Shown: piece after piece, positions 9,604-16,648 of the stretch | How the letters are laid out: each line of letters opens with the position of its first letter | How positions within the stretch are numbered: position 1 is the stretch's first letter | Position numbers and translations under genes: made by a program | The notes under the pieces: generated by a model | What the model was told of the DNA's origin: nothing | What the model saw: the letters and a program-made list of their open reading frames with translations, nothing else | Databases searched by the model: none | DNA from: an archaeon | GTDB taxonomy: Archaea; Nanobdellota; Nanobdellia; Pacearchaeales; GW2011-AR1 | Direction: 5' to 3' | Length of the DNA stretch: 34,137 bases | Assembly (NCBI GenBank): GCA_018693315.1 | Contig: JABHLR010000004.1 | Span: 1-34,137 of the forward strand

Positions 9604-9759
9604 ATGAAAAAGAACGAATGCATAAGCTGCAACAAAGAAACGTCAAAGAGCGTAAAGTTCCCCTGCCCTAAGTGCAGCGAACAAATCCTACGATGCGACA
9701 AATGCCGAAGTCTATCAATCGAATATAAATGCCCTAAGTGCGAATACAAAGGCCCATAA
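9604..9759 (+). CDS. Small zinc-ribbon protein (COG2888/DUF1610-like)
   Basis: A 51-residue protein absent from the ORF track because of its length. It contains four CxxC knuckles: CISC, CPKC, CDKC and CPKC, enough for two zinc sites. This matches the small archaeal zinc-ribbon family annotated as RNA-binding with a translation role (COG2888-type), whose gene is commonly next to aEF1B. Here the aEF1B start codon follows the stop codon after one base, so the two are cotranscribed. The function is inferred from family and context. Confidence 0.88.
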   Translation: MKKNECISCNKETSKSVKFPCPKCSEQILRCDKCRSLSIEYKCPKCEYKGP

Positions 9760-9760
9760 A

Positions 9761-10036
9761 ATGGCAACAGCAGGAATCCAATTCAAAATAATGCCAGAAG
9801 GTATCGACACAGATCTAGAAACTTTAAAATCTGAAATCAAAACAAAAATAGAATCTTTCGAATCCGGAGTCTTCAATGAAGCAAAAGAAGAGCCAATCGC
9901 ATTCGGATTAAAAGCACTAATTGTAACAATCGCACTTTCCGAAGACGAAGAATCAGACGCAGTAGAAAAAGCACTATCTGAAATTGAAGGCGTCTCATCT
10001 GTCGAGCTAATCGACTACCGAAGAGTTGTCGGATAA
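9761..10036 (+). CDS. ef1b: Translation elongation factor 1-beta (aEF1B)
   Basis: A 91-residue protein, the usual size of archaeal EF-1 beta, the guanine nucleotide exchange factor that recharges EF-1A with GTP. Diagnostic segments are KIMPEGIDTDLETL near the N-terminus, EPIAFGLKALIV in the middle and IEGVSSVELIDYRRV at the C-terminus. It starts one base after the zinc-ribbon stop codon and shares that gene's promoter. Confidence 0.95.
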   Translation: MATAGIQFKIMPEGIDTDLETLKSEIKTKIESFESGVFNEAKEEPIAFGLKALIVTIALSEDEESDAVEKALSEIEGVSSVELIDYRRVVG

Positions 10037-10044
10037 ATTTATAA
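10035..10044 (+). promoter_or_regulatory. TATA box of the HIT-like gene
   Basis: aaatttataa overlaps the aEF1B stop codon and is centred about 26 nt from the ATG at 10067, indicating separate leaderless transcription of the HIT-like gene. Confidence 0.6.
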
Positions 10045-10066
10045 CCTCCGCAAACATAATTCTAAC

Positions 10067-10669
10067 ATGCCAATCACAGACGAAGAAGCAAGCAAAATCA
10101 AAGAACAGCTCCTAACGCAATTAGATAATTTCCCCGAAGACAAAAGAGAACAAATCCAAACCCAAATCAATTCTATGACAAACGAACAAATCGAAGCCTT
10201 CGTCAAACAAAACCAACTAACACACCTAAATGGCGGATGCATATTCTGCTCGATAATCGCAAACAAAACTCCATCCTACAAAATCGCAGAAAGCCCTGAC
10301 GGAACTGCAATCCTAGAAATCAACCCCCTAAGCAAAGGCCACGCGCTAATAATCCCAAAAGAACACCTCGAAGAAATTCCAGAATCGATAAGATCGCTAG
10401 CGCAACAAGTCGCAACAAAACTAAAAGAAACATTCAGTCCTAACGACGTCCAAATCAACGAACTAAAAATCATGGATCACGCATTACTAGAAGTTGTTCC
10501 AATCTACGGCGACGAAACAGAGAAAAAACAAGCAACAGAAGAAGAGCTCAAATCACTCCAAAATCAAATAACAGGAGAGGCTAAAGAAGAAACCTCAGAA
10601 ACCGAAGAAGACGTAGAAGAAGACGAAGGGGATGAAGAAGTCCCAGTTCTACCTCCAAGAATTCCTTAA
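10067..10669 (+). CDS. HIT-domain-like protein with degenerate histidine triad
   Basis: A 200-residue protein. Residues 1-50 are a charged helical extension. Residues 58-61 are CIFC followed by SIIANKTPSYKI, and 83-100 read LEINPLSKGHALIIPKEH; both are hallmarks of HIT nucleotide hydrolases/transferases. The catalytic H-x-H-x-H-xx motif should follow, but the sequence is HALLEVVP (138-145): only the first histidine remains, the others being Leu140 and Glu142. A nucleotide-binding or structural role without catalysis is therefore more likely. The C-terminal 45 residues are very acidic. It converges on the prepilin peptidase gene with a 4-nt overlap of the 3' ends. Confidence 0.8.
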   Translation: MPITDEEASKIKEQLLTQLDNFPEDKREQIQTQINSMTNEQIEAFVKQNQLTHLNGGCIFCSIIANKTPSYKIAESPDGTAILEINPLSKGHALIIPKEHLEEIPESIRSLAQQVATKLKETFSPNDVQINELKIMDHALLEVVPIYGDETEKKQATEEELKSLQNQITGEAKEETSETEEDVEEDEGDEEVPVLPPRIP

Positions 10670-11487
10670 ATCAAATTAGCTATCAGACCTAAAACATAAT
10701 CCTTCAAAAATACATATCCCAAAAACGCAATCAGAAACGCTGGCACAAATGGCAACCCATCCTTAATCTTAACCTTCTTTTTCCCCTTCAATAATTTAAT
10801 ATCATTCAGCGACAAACCATCCCAATCGGCCTTAATCGTTTTCCCTTTAGCTTTAATGTCATCAACAAGCCAATCCCCTTCCCTCAACTCCTTCCCAGAA
10901 ACAACCTTTATCATCGAAACAGCCTCAAGACCCTTCGCAAAAACATAAAGCCCCATTGTCAAAACAGCAATTATTCCAATCACTAAAAATATAAAACTAA
11001 CAAATCCCAACGCCATCACAATAAGTCCAGCAACCAATGCCCACCCCTGACCACGAGAAACTTTTTGCATCTCCACATTCACCTTCTTGAAATCCTTAGA
11101 ATACAAAACAAAAGAATACAACAACCCATAAACAGAACCAGACAACATCAAAAACAAAAGAAAAATTCCAATGTTAGTTAACGTCAAGTAAAAAGTTGTC
11201 CCAACAAAAAATGCCGTCATAGCCACCAGCAACTTCGCATCGCCACCAGCAAAAACTCTACCATAATAAAACAAATTCATAAACGCAAACATAATCACCA
11301 ATGCAAAACCAGCACGAAAAATAATCGTAACATCCTTGCTAAATATCGCACTATAAAAAACAAAAACAAAACTCGCAACCAATAAAAACAAGTTCAACCA
11401 GTTATCGACCTCTCTCCTCTTTAAATCCTGCAAACTAGCAACAACAATCCCAATCAAAAACAGCCAAAACAAAAATCCAAACACCAT
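10666..11487 (-). CDS. Archaeal prepilin/preflagellin peptidase (A24 family)
   Basis: A 273-residue integral membrane aspartic protease that cleaves class III signal peptides of pilin-like proteins. The two catalytic aspartates are visible: D21 in LQDLKRREV after the first membrane helix, and D83 in the GxGD-type motif FAGGDAKLL. About seven hydrophobic segments are present, and the C-terminal soluble part (EGDWLVDDIKAKGK ... DGLPFVPAFLIAF) is typical of the archaeal branch. The ATG at 11487 shares a base with the stop codon of the 59-residue gene upstream, so it is translationally coupled. It is the last gene of the pilin-like operon and presumably processes all of its products. Confidence 0.9.
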   Translation of the reverse strand: MVFGFLFWLFLIGIVVASLQDLKRREVDNWLNLFLLVASFVFVFYSAIFSKDVTIIFRAGFALVIMFAFMNLFYYGRVFAGGDAKLLVAMTAFFVGTTFYLTLTNIGIFLLFLMLSGSVYGLLYSFVLYSKDFKKVNVEMQKVSRGQGWALVAGLIVMALGFVSFIFLVIGIIAVLTMGLYVFAKGLEAVSMIKVVSGKELREGDWLVDDIKAKGKTIKADWDGLSLNDIKLLKGKKKVKIKDGLPFVPAFLIAFLGYVFLKDYVLGLIANLI

Positions 11488-11666
11488 CAATATTTCTTAT
11501 TCTTCTTTTTAGATTTCTTTACTTTCTTCCCCATCTTGTCTTTCTCATCATCAGTTTCAGAAACATTGTGAGTTCTAAACTGCCCACCCCTCTTATACCC
11601 CCGAGCCAACCGCTTCCTCTTCAAGTCCTTCTTCGTTTTCCGCCGATCATTTCCTCCATAATCCAT
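11487..11666 (-). CDS. Small highly basic protein in pilus operon
   Basis: A 59-residue ORF missed by the track. It is Lys/Arg-rich from end to end (DRRKTKKDLKRKRLARGYKR, and a C-terminal KKVKKSKKKNKKY), with no membrane segment or cysteines. Start and stop codons each overlap the neighbouring genes by one base (TAATG upstream, TGATG downstream), which strongly supports it as a real coupled gene. I do not recognise a family. A nucleic-acid-binding role, or interaction with acidic membrane lipid or ribosomes, is possible but unproven. Confidence 0.75.
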   Translation of the reverse strand: MDYGGNDRRKTKKDLKRKRLARGYKRGGQFRTHNVSETDDEKDKMGKKVKKSKKKNKKY

Positions 11667-12214
11667 TATACAACCGTCACCTCAACTTTTCCATTAACCT
11701 TCCTAATCTCATACATCCTCTCAAACTCAAAAGTAAATTCAACAGGAAAATAATTTTTATTTGCCTTGGGAACTCTGGATGAAAGTTTTTTCCCAACCTC
11801 TGTTCTGCCAAAAACCAAAGAATTCCCATCTTTAGAAGTCAACCCCTCCGGATAAAGAACATTATCAAAAAAACCAGGCGCTTCATTAGTAAGCCTATCC
11901 TCAACAGTCAAATTCTTAAAAATAAACCCCTTCATTTTATCGTCGGATTTCACCGCGGCCAGAAAATTAACCCTAAACTCCTTATCAAAATCACCAGATC
12001 CAAAATTAACACCCTTAGCAGATTCCTTAATCAGCTCAACCTCTCTCATCTCAAAAACAGACAATCCATCTACAACATCCAAAACCACAACTGGCGAAAC
12101 CAACTCATTCGGCAAATCCTGACCCTGCTGATAACGAACCATAAAGACAACCCCGCAAAGTATCAAGGTTATAACAACAAGATACAGCCCGAAAAACATC
12201 CCACGCTTATTCAT
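11666..12214 (-). CDS. Prepilin-like protein (182 aa)
   Basis: The N-terminus MNKRG followed by a 20-residue hydrophobic stretch (MFFGLYLVVITLILCGVVFM) is a class III (prepilin) signal, with cleavage expected after KRG. The remaining 150 residues are a soluble extracytoplasmic domain with no family that I recognise. The track starts at 12220, but the ATG at 12214 shares one base with the upstream stop codon, the same TGATG junction used by its neighbours, and is preferred. Likely a minor pilin or pseudopilin. Confidence 0.75.
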   Translation of the reverse strand: MNKRGMFFGLYLVVITLILCGVVFMVRYQQGQDLPNELVSPVVVLDVVDGLSVFEMREVELIKESAKGVNFGSGDFDKEFRVNFLAAVKSDDKMKGFIFKNLTVEDRLTNEAPGFFDNVLYPEGLTSKDGNSLVFGRTEVGKKLSSRVPKANKNYFPVEFTFEFERMYEIRKVNGKVEVTVV

Positions 12215-13017
12215 CAACATTCGCTCTTCCTCCTATACGCAATCCTATAAGTCTTCCCGCCATAATTTACACTCGATTCAACCACTCCAGTAAAACCAAC
12301 CATAGAACTAAAATCCTTCATACTATCAAATTTCACACTACCCTCAGTTATCAAACCGAAAGGAGCCTCAAAGATATACTTATCAGAAAAGGTGCTCAAA
12401 ACTCCTTGTATCTTCACCAACAAATTCCTACTCTCATCAAGAAGATTGTCAACATCCTTATGCAAAAACCTAGTCTCAGAAGTATGGCCGGCCTTGTAAA
12501 TATAACCAGGACCCTCGTTTTGAACAACATAATCTAAAAAACTTCTATCAGAAAAACTTCTATCAACCAAACCATCATAAGCTCTAAACTGCAAAACAAT
12601 CGCGTTCTGAATATCCACCTCCTTCCCTTTAAATTCAATTTCAGTTTTCAAAATCTCAGCCAACTCATCCTTAAGATTAGCATATTCTCCGCGCCTTCTT
12701 CTCTCATACCGCTCAAGCACCTTATCAATATCCTCGCCACTCGCAATAGACTTCCTGGCAACACTCAGCTCATCAAAATTCCTCATATAGACAAAAACAT
12801 TATTTATCCCAACCTCACATTCGTCGAGAACATTGACCCCACTCTTTTGCCCATCGGTCCACTTAACAAAATAAGATCCAAGCGCAAAAATCAACAAAAT
12901 TATTACAACCGCGACAATCGAAATCAACATCGTTATAATATTCCCAACACCTTTTTTTTGAGAGCGACCTCGAAAAAAACATGGAGGATTTATCAATCCT
13001 ACTTTTTTATTAACCAT
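12214..13017 (-). CDS. Large pseudopilin-like protein, paralogue of 16649-17698
   Basis: 267 residues. The signal is unusual: MVNKK is followed by a 17-residue insertion (VGLINPPCFFRGRSQKK) and then GVGNIITMLISIVAVVIILL. The C-terminal two thirds align with the 349-residue protein encoded at 16649-17698: ILKTEIEFKGKEVDIQNAI matches ILATEINFRGRVMSVDRAV, EAPFGLITE matches ITPLGYVTE, and YGGKTYRIAYRRKSEC matches YGNRRFSVDYRRLASC. Function unknown; extracytoplasmic component of the pilus machine by context. Overlaps the preceding gene by 8 nt. Confidence 0.8.
   Translation of the reverse strand: MVNKKVGLINPPCFFRGRSQKKGVGNIITMLISIVAVVIILLIFALGSYFVKWTDGQKSGVNVLDECEVGINNVFVYMRNFDELSVARKSIASGEDIDKVLERYERRRRGEYANLKDELAEILKTEIEFKGKEVDIQNAIVLQFRAYDGLVDRSFSDRSFLDYVVQNEGPGYIYKAGHTSETRFLHKDVDNLLDESRNLLVKIQGVLSTFSDKYIFEAPFGLITEGSVKFDSMKDFSSMVGFTGVVESSVNYGGKTYRIAYRRKSEC
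12961..13008 (-). repeat. 51-bp palindromic in-frame insertion, copy A
   Basis: Codons 6-22 of the 267-residue gene. It contains GGATTGATAAATCC (5-bp stem with GATA loop) and TTTTTTTCGAGGTCGCTCTCAAAAAAA-like hairpin sequence. It lies between two AAAAAA tracts that both encode Lys-Lys, so the KKG processing motif is restored after it. About 80% identical to copy B at 14850-14897, while the genes around them are unrelated. Confidence 0.65.
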
Positions 13018-13513
13018 GTTGCATCAAAACCTCCACACTCATATCTGCATCAATCTTGGCACCACCCCTATCAAAAACAACAGGATAACTTTTCTTAAAA
13101 TACCCCGGCTCATATTGCTTAATATCATCACTCAACTTAACCGAACCCGCCTCATAAAGCTCCCTGACCCAAAGCGAACCAGAATCTCCTTGATACAAAC
13201 GAGCCAACTCACCACCACCGCCACTAAAAATAACTCTCGCAAAAATCCTGTCAAAATTCCCCGAGAAACCGCAATAAGAAAGCACCTTATCCAATTCACT
13301 GTTGGGATAAGAACCAAATTCAAAAACCCCATCCAAAGCCAAACAGTCAACAATATTTTTCCCAACTATTGCAGACCCAGAATCCCTAACATTAATATCG
13401 TGACTATAAAAAATCGCGACAATCCCAAAAATAACAATCGCAATAAGAGCAACAACAGCAACCCTAACTATCATCATAACCCCCTCACCCAAACCTCCCC
13501 TTTTATTAATCAT
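13010..13513 (-). CDS. Prepilin-like protein (167 aa)
   Basis: MINKRG plus a hydrophobic helix (MMIVRVAVVALIAIVIFGIV) is a class III signal. The soluble domain has two cysteines (DCLALDG and SYCGFSG) that could form a disulfide. The start codon overlaps the upstream stop by 4 nt (ATGA). No family recognised; likely a minor pilin-like subunit of the operon. Confidence 0.75.
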   Translation of the reverse strand: MINKRGGLGEGVMMIVRVAVVALIAIVIFGIVAIFYSHDINVRDSGSAIVGKNIVDCLALDGVFEFGSYPNSELDKVLSYCGFSGNFDRIFARVIFSGGGGELARLYQGDSGSLWVRELYEAGSVKLSDDIKQYEPGYFKKSYPVVFDRGGAKIDADMSVEVLMQHG

Positions 13514-13863
13514 GAAACGCTCACCACAAATTTAGTATCCTCATCCCTAACATCGACGGAGTATCTAGTAAAATAAGGATATCCCTTCAACGACTTAAAA
13601 TTATCAACACCAACAAAAACATTACCATCCCTCAAATCAACACTATGGACAAAACCACCAATATTCTTCTTCGGAATAATAAACTCCATTCCGGGCACAG
13701 CAGAATCAAGCAATAACGCAGTCTGCTTTTCAAGAATCTGCTGGCGAACACCTCGAGAATTCGCAGTCCCAGCAACAGCAGTAACAAGCAACGCCATAAT
13801 AATCGCTATCAAAATTATATGAATCAACGCCCTCCCCATAAGATCCCCTTTTTTATTCATCAT
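13510..13863 (-). CDS. Prepilin-like protein (117 aa)
   Basis: The track starts at 13899 (MVAMSILQS...), but the real start is probably the ATG ATG at 13863/13860, one base after the upstream stop, giving MMNKKG followed by ALIHIILIAIIMALLVTAVAG. That is a clean class III signal plus helix with a short soluble domain (about 85 residues) and no cysteines. Translationally coupled on both sides. Likely a minor pilin-like subunit. Confidence 0.75.
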   Translation of the reverse strand: MMNKKGDLMGRALIHIILIAIIMALLVTAVAGTANSRGVRQQILEKQTALLLDSAVPGMEFIIPKKNIGGFVHSVDLRDGNVFVGVDNFKSLKGYPYFTRYSVDVRDEDTKFVVSVS

Positions 13864-13864
13864 C

Positions 13865-14905
13865 CTAAGCCGGGATTGCAAGATACTCATCGCAACCAAT
13901 TGTTTTTAGATAATCGGGAGCCACTGCAATAATCTTTCTTTGTCTATTGGCCTCTTTGATAGCCTCTTTGGCGGCGGCCTCATTTCCCCAAAAATTCCAA
14001 TCAAGAGTAGCAGCACCAGCAGCCCCTGCGCCAATAACAGCCAGAGAAGCACCAAGAGTAAGGGGAGCAAAAATTACACCGGCAGCCACAACAGCCCCTG
14101 CGCCAATAATACCGCCGGTACTTGCACTGCCCAAATAACTCCCACTCAATCCCGAAACCGCCCTTATCTTATAAACCAAAAGTGTATCATCACCAACCGG
14201 CGACAAGTCATCCTGTATTTCAAAATGCTGAATCCCTGAAGTCTCATTAGTCCAAAGCGGCAAATAATCATCATAAGTCCCCTTGGACCCAGGAACGTCA
14301 TGCGTCTTATAATACTCAATAAACCTAATGTTAAAACCTAACATAAAATCATGATCAGGCCCCTTCAAAGAAGAAACCTTTTTCTTACTCACTTCCTCTC
14401 TTTTTTTCTCAATCTGCTCCCTAGTAAACCCACTCCCTTCATAATGCTCAGCCGACGCCTTAGCTGTATAATGCAACCGAGCAAAAACCACGCAATAAGA
14501 GGTAGTAGCATTAAATCCCTTATGAACAAAATCAAACTCACCACGACCAAACATATACCACCCAGACGCAACCGCCTTCGATATTTTTTCATAAATCTCA
14601 TCAGGATCCGCACTATCAAACGTCACAACCTCCGTCCTACACTTCAAAGGAAACAGACCCTTCATATCAGTTCCAAGCTCAAACAAATCCGGAGAATTCG
14701 CCCTCAAAACAACACTCTGCCTACACTCCTGCCAATCAAGCTCATCCGAAGTAAAATACTCAAAAAATAAAAAATAAATGGAAAGTGACAAAACGATCAA
14801 TCCCAATATCAACGCCAAAATATAACCTCGCCACACCGCCTTTTTTTGAGATCGATCTCGAGAAAAACGCAAAGGACTCAGCGATCCCACTTTTTTATTC
14901 ACCAT
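13865..14905 (-). CDS. Membrane-anchored extracytoplasmic protein with prepilin-like N-terminus (346 aa)
   Basis: First gene of the downstream pilin-like operon. The N-terminus is MVNKK, then the insertion VGSLSPLRFSRDRSQKK, then AVWRGYILALILGLIVLSLSIYFLF. The expected glycine after KK is alanine here, so processing is uncertain. The soluble part has several cysteines (QECRQ, LKCRTE, SYCVVF, IGCDEY). A Gly/Ala-rich hydrophobic stretch near the C-terminus (GGIIGAGAVVAAGVIFAPLT ...) could be one or two additional membrane helices. No family recognised. A TATA-like box lies 25 nt upstream of the ATG. Confidence 0.75.
   Translation of the reverse strand: MVNKKVGSLSPLRFSRDRSQKKAVWRGYILALILGLIVLSLSIYFLFFEYFTSDELDWQECRQSVVLRANSPDLFELGTDMKGLFPLKCRTEVVTFDSADPDEIYEKISKAVASGWYMFGRGEFDFVHKGFNATTSYCVVFARLHYTAKASAEHYEGSGFTREQIEKKREEVSKKKVSSLKGPDHDFMLGFNIRFIEYYKTHDVPGSKGTYDDYLPLWTNETSGIQHFEIQDDLSPVGDDTLLVYKIRAVSGLSGSYLGSASTGGIIGAGAVVAAGVIFAPLTLGASLAVIGAGAAGAATLDWNFWGNEAAAKEAIKEANRQRKIIAVAPDYLKTIGCDEYLAIPA
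14850..14897 (-). repeat. 51-bp palindromic in-frame insertion, copy B
   Basis: Codons 6-22 of the 346-residue gene, encoding VGSLSPLRFSRDRSQKK. It carries a perfect 12-bp palindrome (GAGATCGATCTC) framed by T5 and A7 runs, and a GGAT...GTCC stem. Most differences from copy A are transitions, and the hairpin potential is kept in both. Confidence 0.65.
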
Positions 14906-14924
14906 AATAAAACCACCAAAAACA

Positions 14925-14935
14925 ACTTAATAAAA
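14925..14935 (-). promoter_or_regulatory. TATA-like box of the second pilin-like operon
   Basis: Minus-strand TTTTATTAAG is centred about 25 nt upstream of the ATG at 14905. It is divergent from the promoter at 14950. Confidence 0.5.
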
Positions 14936-14949
14936 CTAACCATCAATAG

Positions 14950-14959
14950 AAATATAAAC
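14950..14959 (+). promoter_or_regulatory. TATA box of the secreted 511-aa protein gene
   Basis: aaatataaac centred about 26 nt upstream of the ATG at 14980, consistent with leaderless transcription. Confidence 0.6.
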
Positions 14960-14979
14960 CCAAAATACCCCGATTTTTT

Positions 14980-16515
14980 ATGAAAGGCCTCCTGGGAAAG
15001 CTCTTCTCGGTGAAAGGGTTTCTCCTAACAGCAGCAGTCGCAACAACAATAGCAGTCGCACCTCTCGCAATAAAACAAGCAAGCCCAGAAAAACCAGTTC
15101 CAAGAAAAATCGGCGATTTCAGATATCACACCGAGGTCACAAACATCTCAGCAATAAACACTCAATCATCTCCAAAACAAGGATTAAGACAAGCCAACGA
15201 AAATGGAGTTACATCTGTCGGTAATCACGGCACCCCAGACCCAAACGAAGCGGACCGCTCAATATACGTAGACATATCAATCGAAAACGCCCCGGAAGCA
15301 ATAACCATAAAACATTCCCATCACCCAAAAAGCAATTTATCAATAGAGAAAAAAGTCGACGAACACCTAACAGAAGATGCAAACAACACCCACACCTACC
15401 TCATCCTACCAAAAGAAATAGAAACAGGATTATTCACTCAAACAATAAGACGGATCAACACCAAAAACCCAGAAGGATTTTCAGTAGAAACAATTCCAAC
15501 AAAAGACTCAAAACTAAACGCAGCAATAAGAAAATACAACAGGCTATTCGCAAGCAACCCAAACCAGTCAGACCCAGAAATAAGTGAACTAGAACAAGCA
15601 GTAAGAAATTCAGCAAAACTTTTAGGCGGCAAAAAAGAAAAGATTATAGAATTTGGAATAGATGGATTCAAAAGAGTGCTAGAAAAAAACGAAACCTCAA
15701 GAAGAGATTTTCTAAAACAAAAATACGGCAAAGAATACCAAGTGATCAAAGCACCAATACAGGCATCAAACAAAAGAGAAGCAGGAAGCAACCCAATCGG
15801 ACGAACAACAATCTTAGAAATAGATAACTCCAAACTCGAAGAGACAAAAGAAGGTTACATCGAAATCCCACAAATAACATTCTCAAGAAACGACAAAAGA
15901 GCAGGATTACAAAAACTGGCTTACAAATTCGAAATAAGAAAACCGAAAGAAGCCCCTTTTAGAAAACAACTACCTTTAGATAAAGTCCTTCTCGGCCCGT
16001 GGGAATCCATCGGAGAATCATATCATGAAAACAATGCAGCAAGATTTACAGTAAATGAAAATTCAACAATAGTAATAATTACACCAGATAACCATCCTAT
16101 CATCAACGCCACAGCCTCAAATATCAAAGATCCAGATGCGCACAAATGGTACAACAACAGAAGAACTTTTGAAGTAATAACTCAGGATTTGGTTTGCATG
16201 GGTAAACACTTATACAAAAGAAAAAACGCGCCAACCCAAAATATTTCAACAGCCAAAAGACTACTTGGAAGATGGGACGAAGATAGCACAAAAGAAACCA
16301 CATATGAAATATCCAAAGATCATCTTATATACACAAACGGAACAAAAAGAGAAAGGCACACAATAAAAAAACCAATAAAAAGAATCGGTGAAACTTACAT
16401 CATTACCACAGAAAGAAAAAACGGAACAGAAAGAGAACTTATAGCCACGCAAACTGGAAAAAATAAAATGAAACTCATCTTAGGACATAACGACCATTCA
16501 TTAACAAGAAAATAA
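14980..16515 (+). CDS. Secreted protein with two lipocalin-like C-terminal repeats
   Basis: 511 residues. A conventional signal peptide or anchor (FLLTAAVATTIAVAPLAI, about 14-31) directs it outside. The middle is hydrophilic and has many N-x-S/T sites, with no family recognised. At the C-terminus two blocks both begin with an LLG-x-W motif (LLGPWESIGES at about 336 and LLGRWDEDSTKET at about 427) followed by alternating short beta-strand-like segments, the pattern of lipocalin-type 'LxGxW' barrels; this is inference from the motif only. It is the single + strand gene inside the pilus locus, between the two pilin-like operons, with its own promoter. It could be a cargo or partner of the machine, or an unrelated insertion. 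Confidence 0.7.
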   Translation: MKGLLGKLFSVKGFLLTAAVATTIAVAPLAIKQASPEKPVPRKIGDFRYHTEVTNISAINTQSSPKQGLRQANENGVTSVGNHGTPDPNEADRSIYVDISIENAPEAITIKHSHHPKSNLSIEKKVDEHLTEDANNTHTYLILPKEIETGLFTQTIRRINTKNPEGFSVETIPTKDSKLNAAIRKYNRLFASNPNQSDPEISELEQAVRNSAKLLGGKKEKIIEFGIDGFKRVLEKNETSRRDFLKQKYGKEYQVIKAPIQASNKREAGSNPIGRTTILEIDNSKLEETKEGYIEIPQITFSRNDKRAGLQKLAYKFEIRKPKEAPFRKQLPLDKVLLGPWESIGESYHENNAARFTVNENSTIVIITPDNHPIINATASNIKDPDAHKWYNNRRTFEVITQDLVCMGKHLYKRKNAPTQNISTAKRLLGRWDEDSTKETTYEISKDHLIYTNGTKRERHTIKKPIKRIGETYIITTERKNGTERELIATQTGKNKMKLILGHNDHSLTRK

Positions 16516-16518
16516 TAA

Positions 16519-16647
16519 TCATCCTGAAAATTTAGAAATCAATTTGACAAATCCAAAAACAACAGCCGCCAAAATCAACAACCACAAAACCCAACTCAAA
16601 GTTTTATCAGTAGAAACCTGCCCCTTTTTGTTTCGCCAAGTTACCAT
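16519..16647 (-). CDS. Small prepilin-like single-helix protein (42 aa)
   Basis: The long track ORF (98 aa) mostly reads through the upstream gene in another frame. The ATG at 16647 follows the upstream TAA by one base and gives a 42-residue protein: MVTWRNKKG, then QVSTDKTLSW, then one hydrophobic helix and KLISKFSG. The NKKGQ motif matches the class III signal of the probable major pilin. If processed, it would be only about 33 residues, essentially a bare pilin helix. Confidence 0.7.
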   Translation of the reverse strand: MVTWRNKKGQVSTDKTLSWVLWLLILAAVVFGFVKLISKFSG

Positions 16648-16648
16648 T

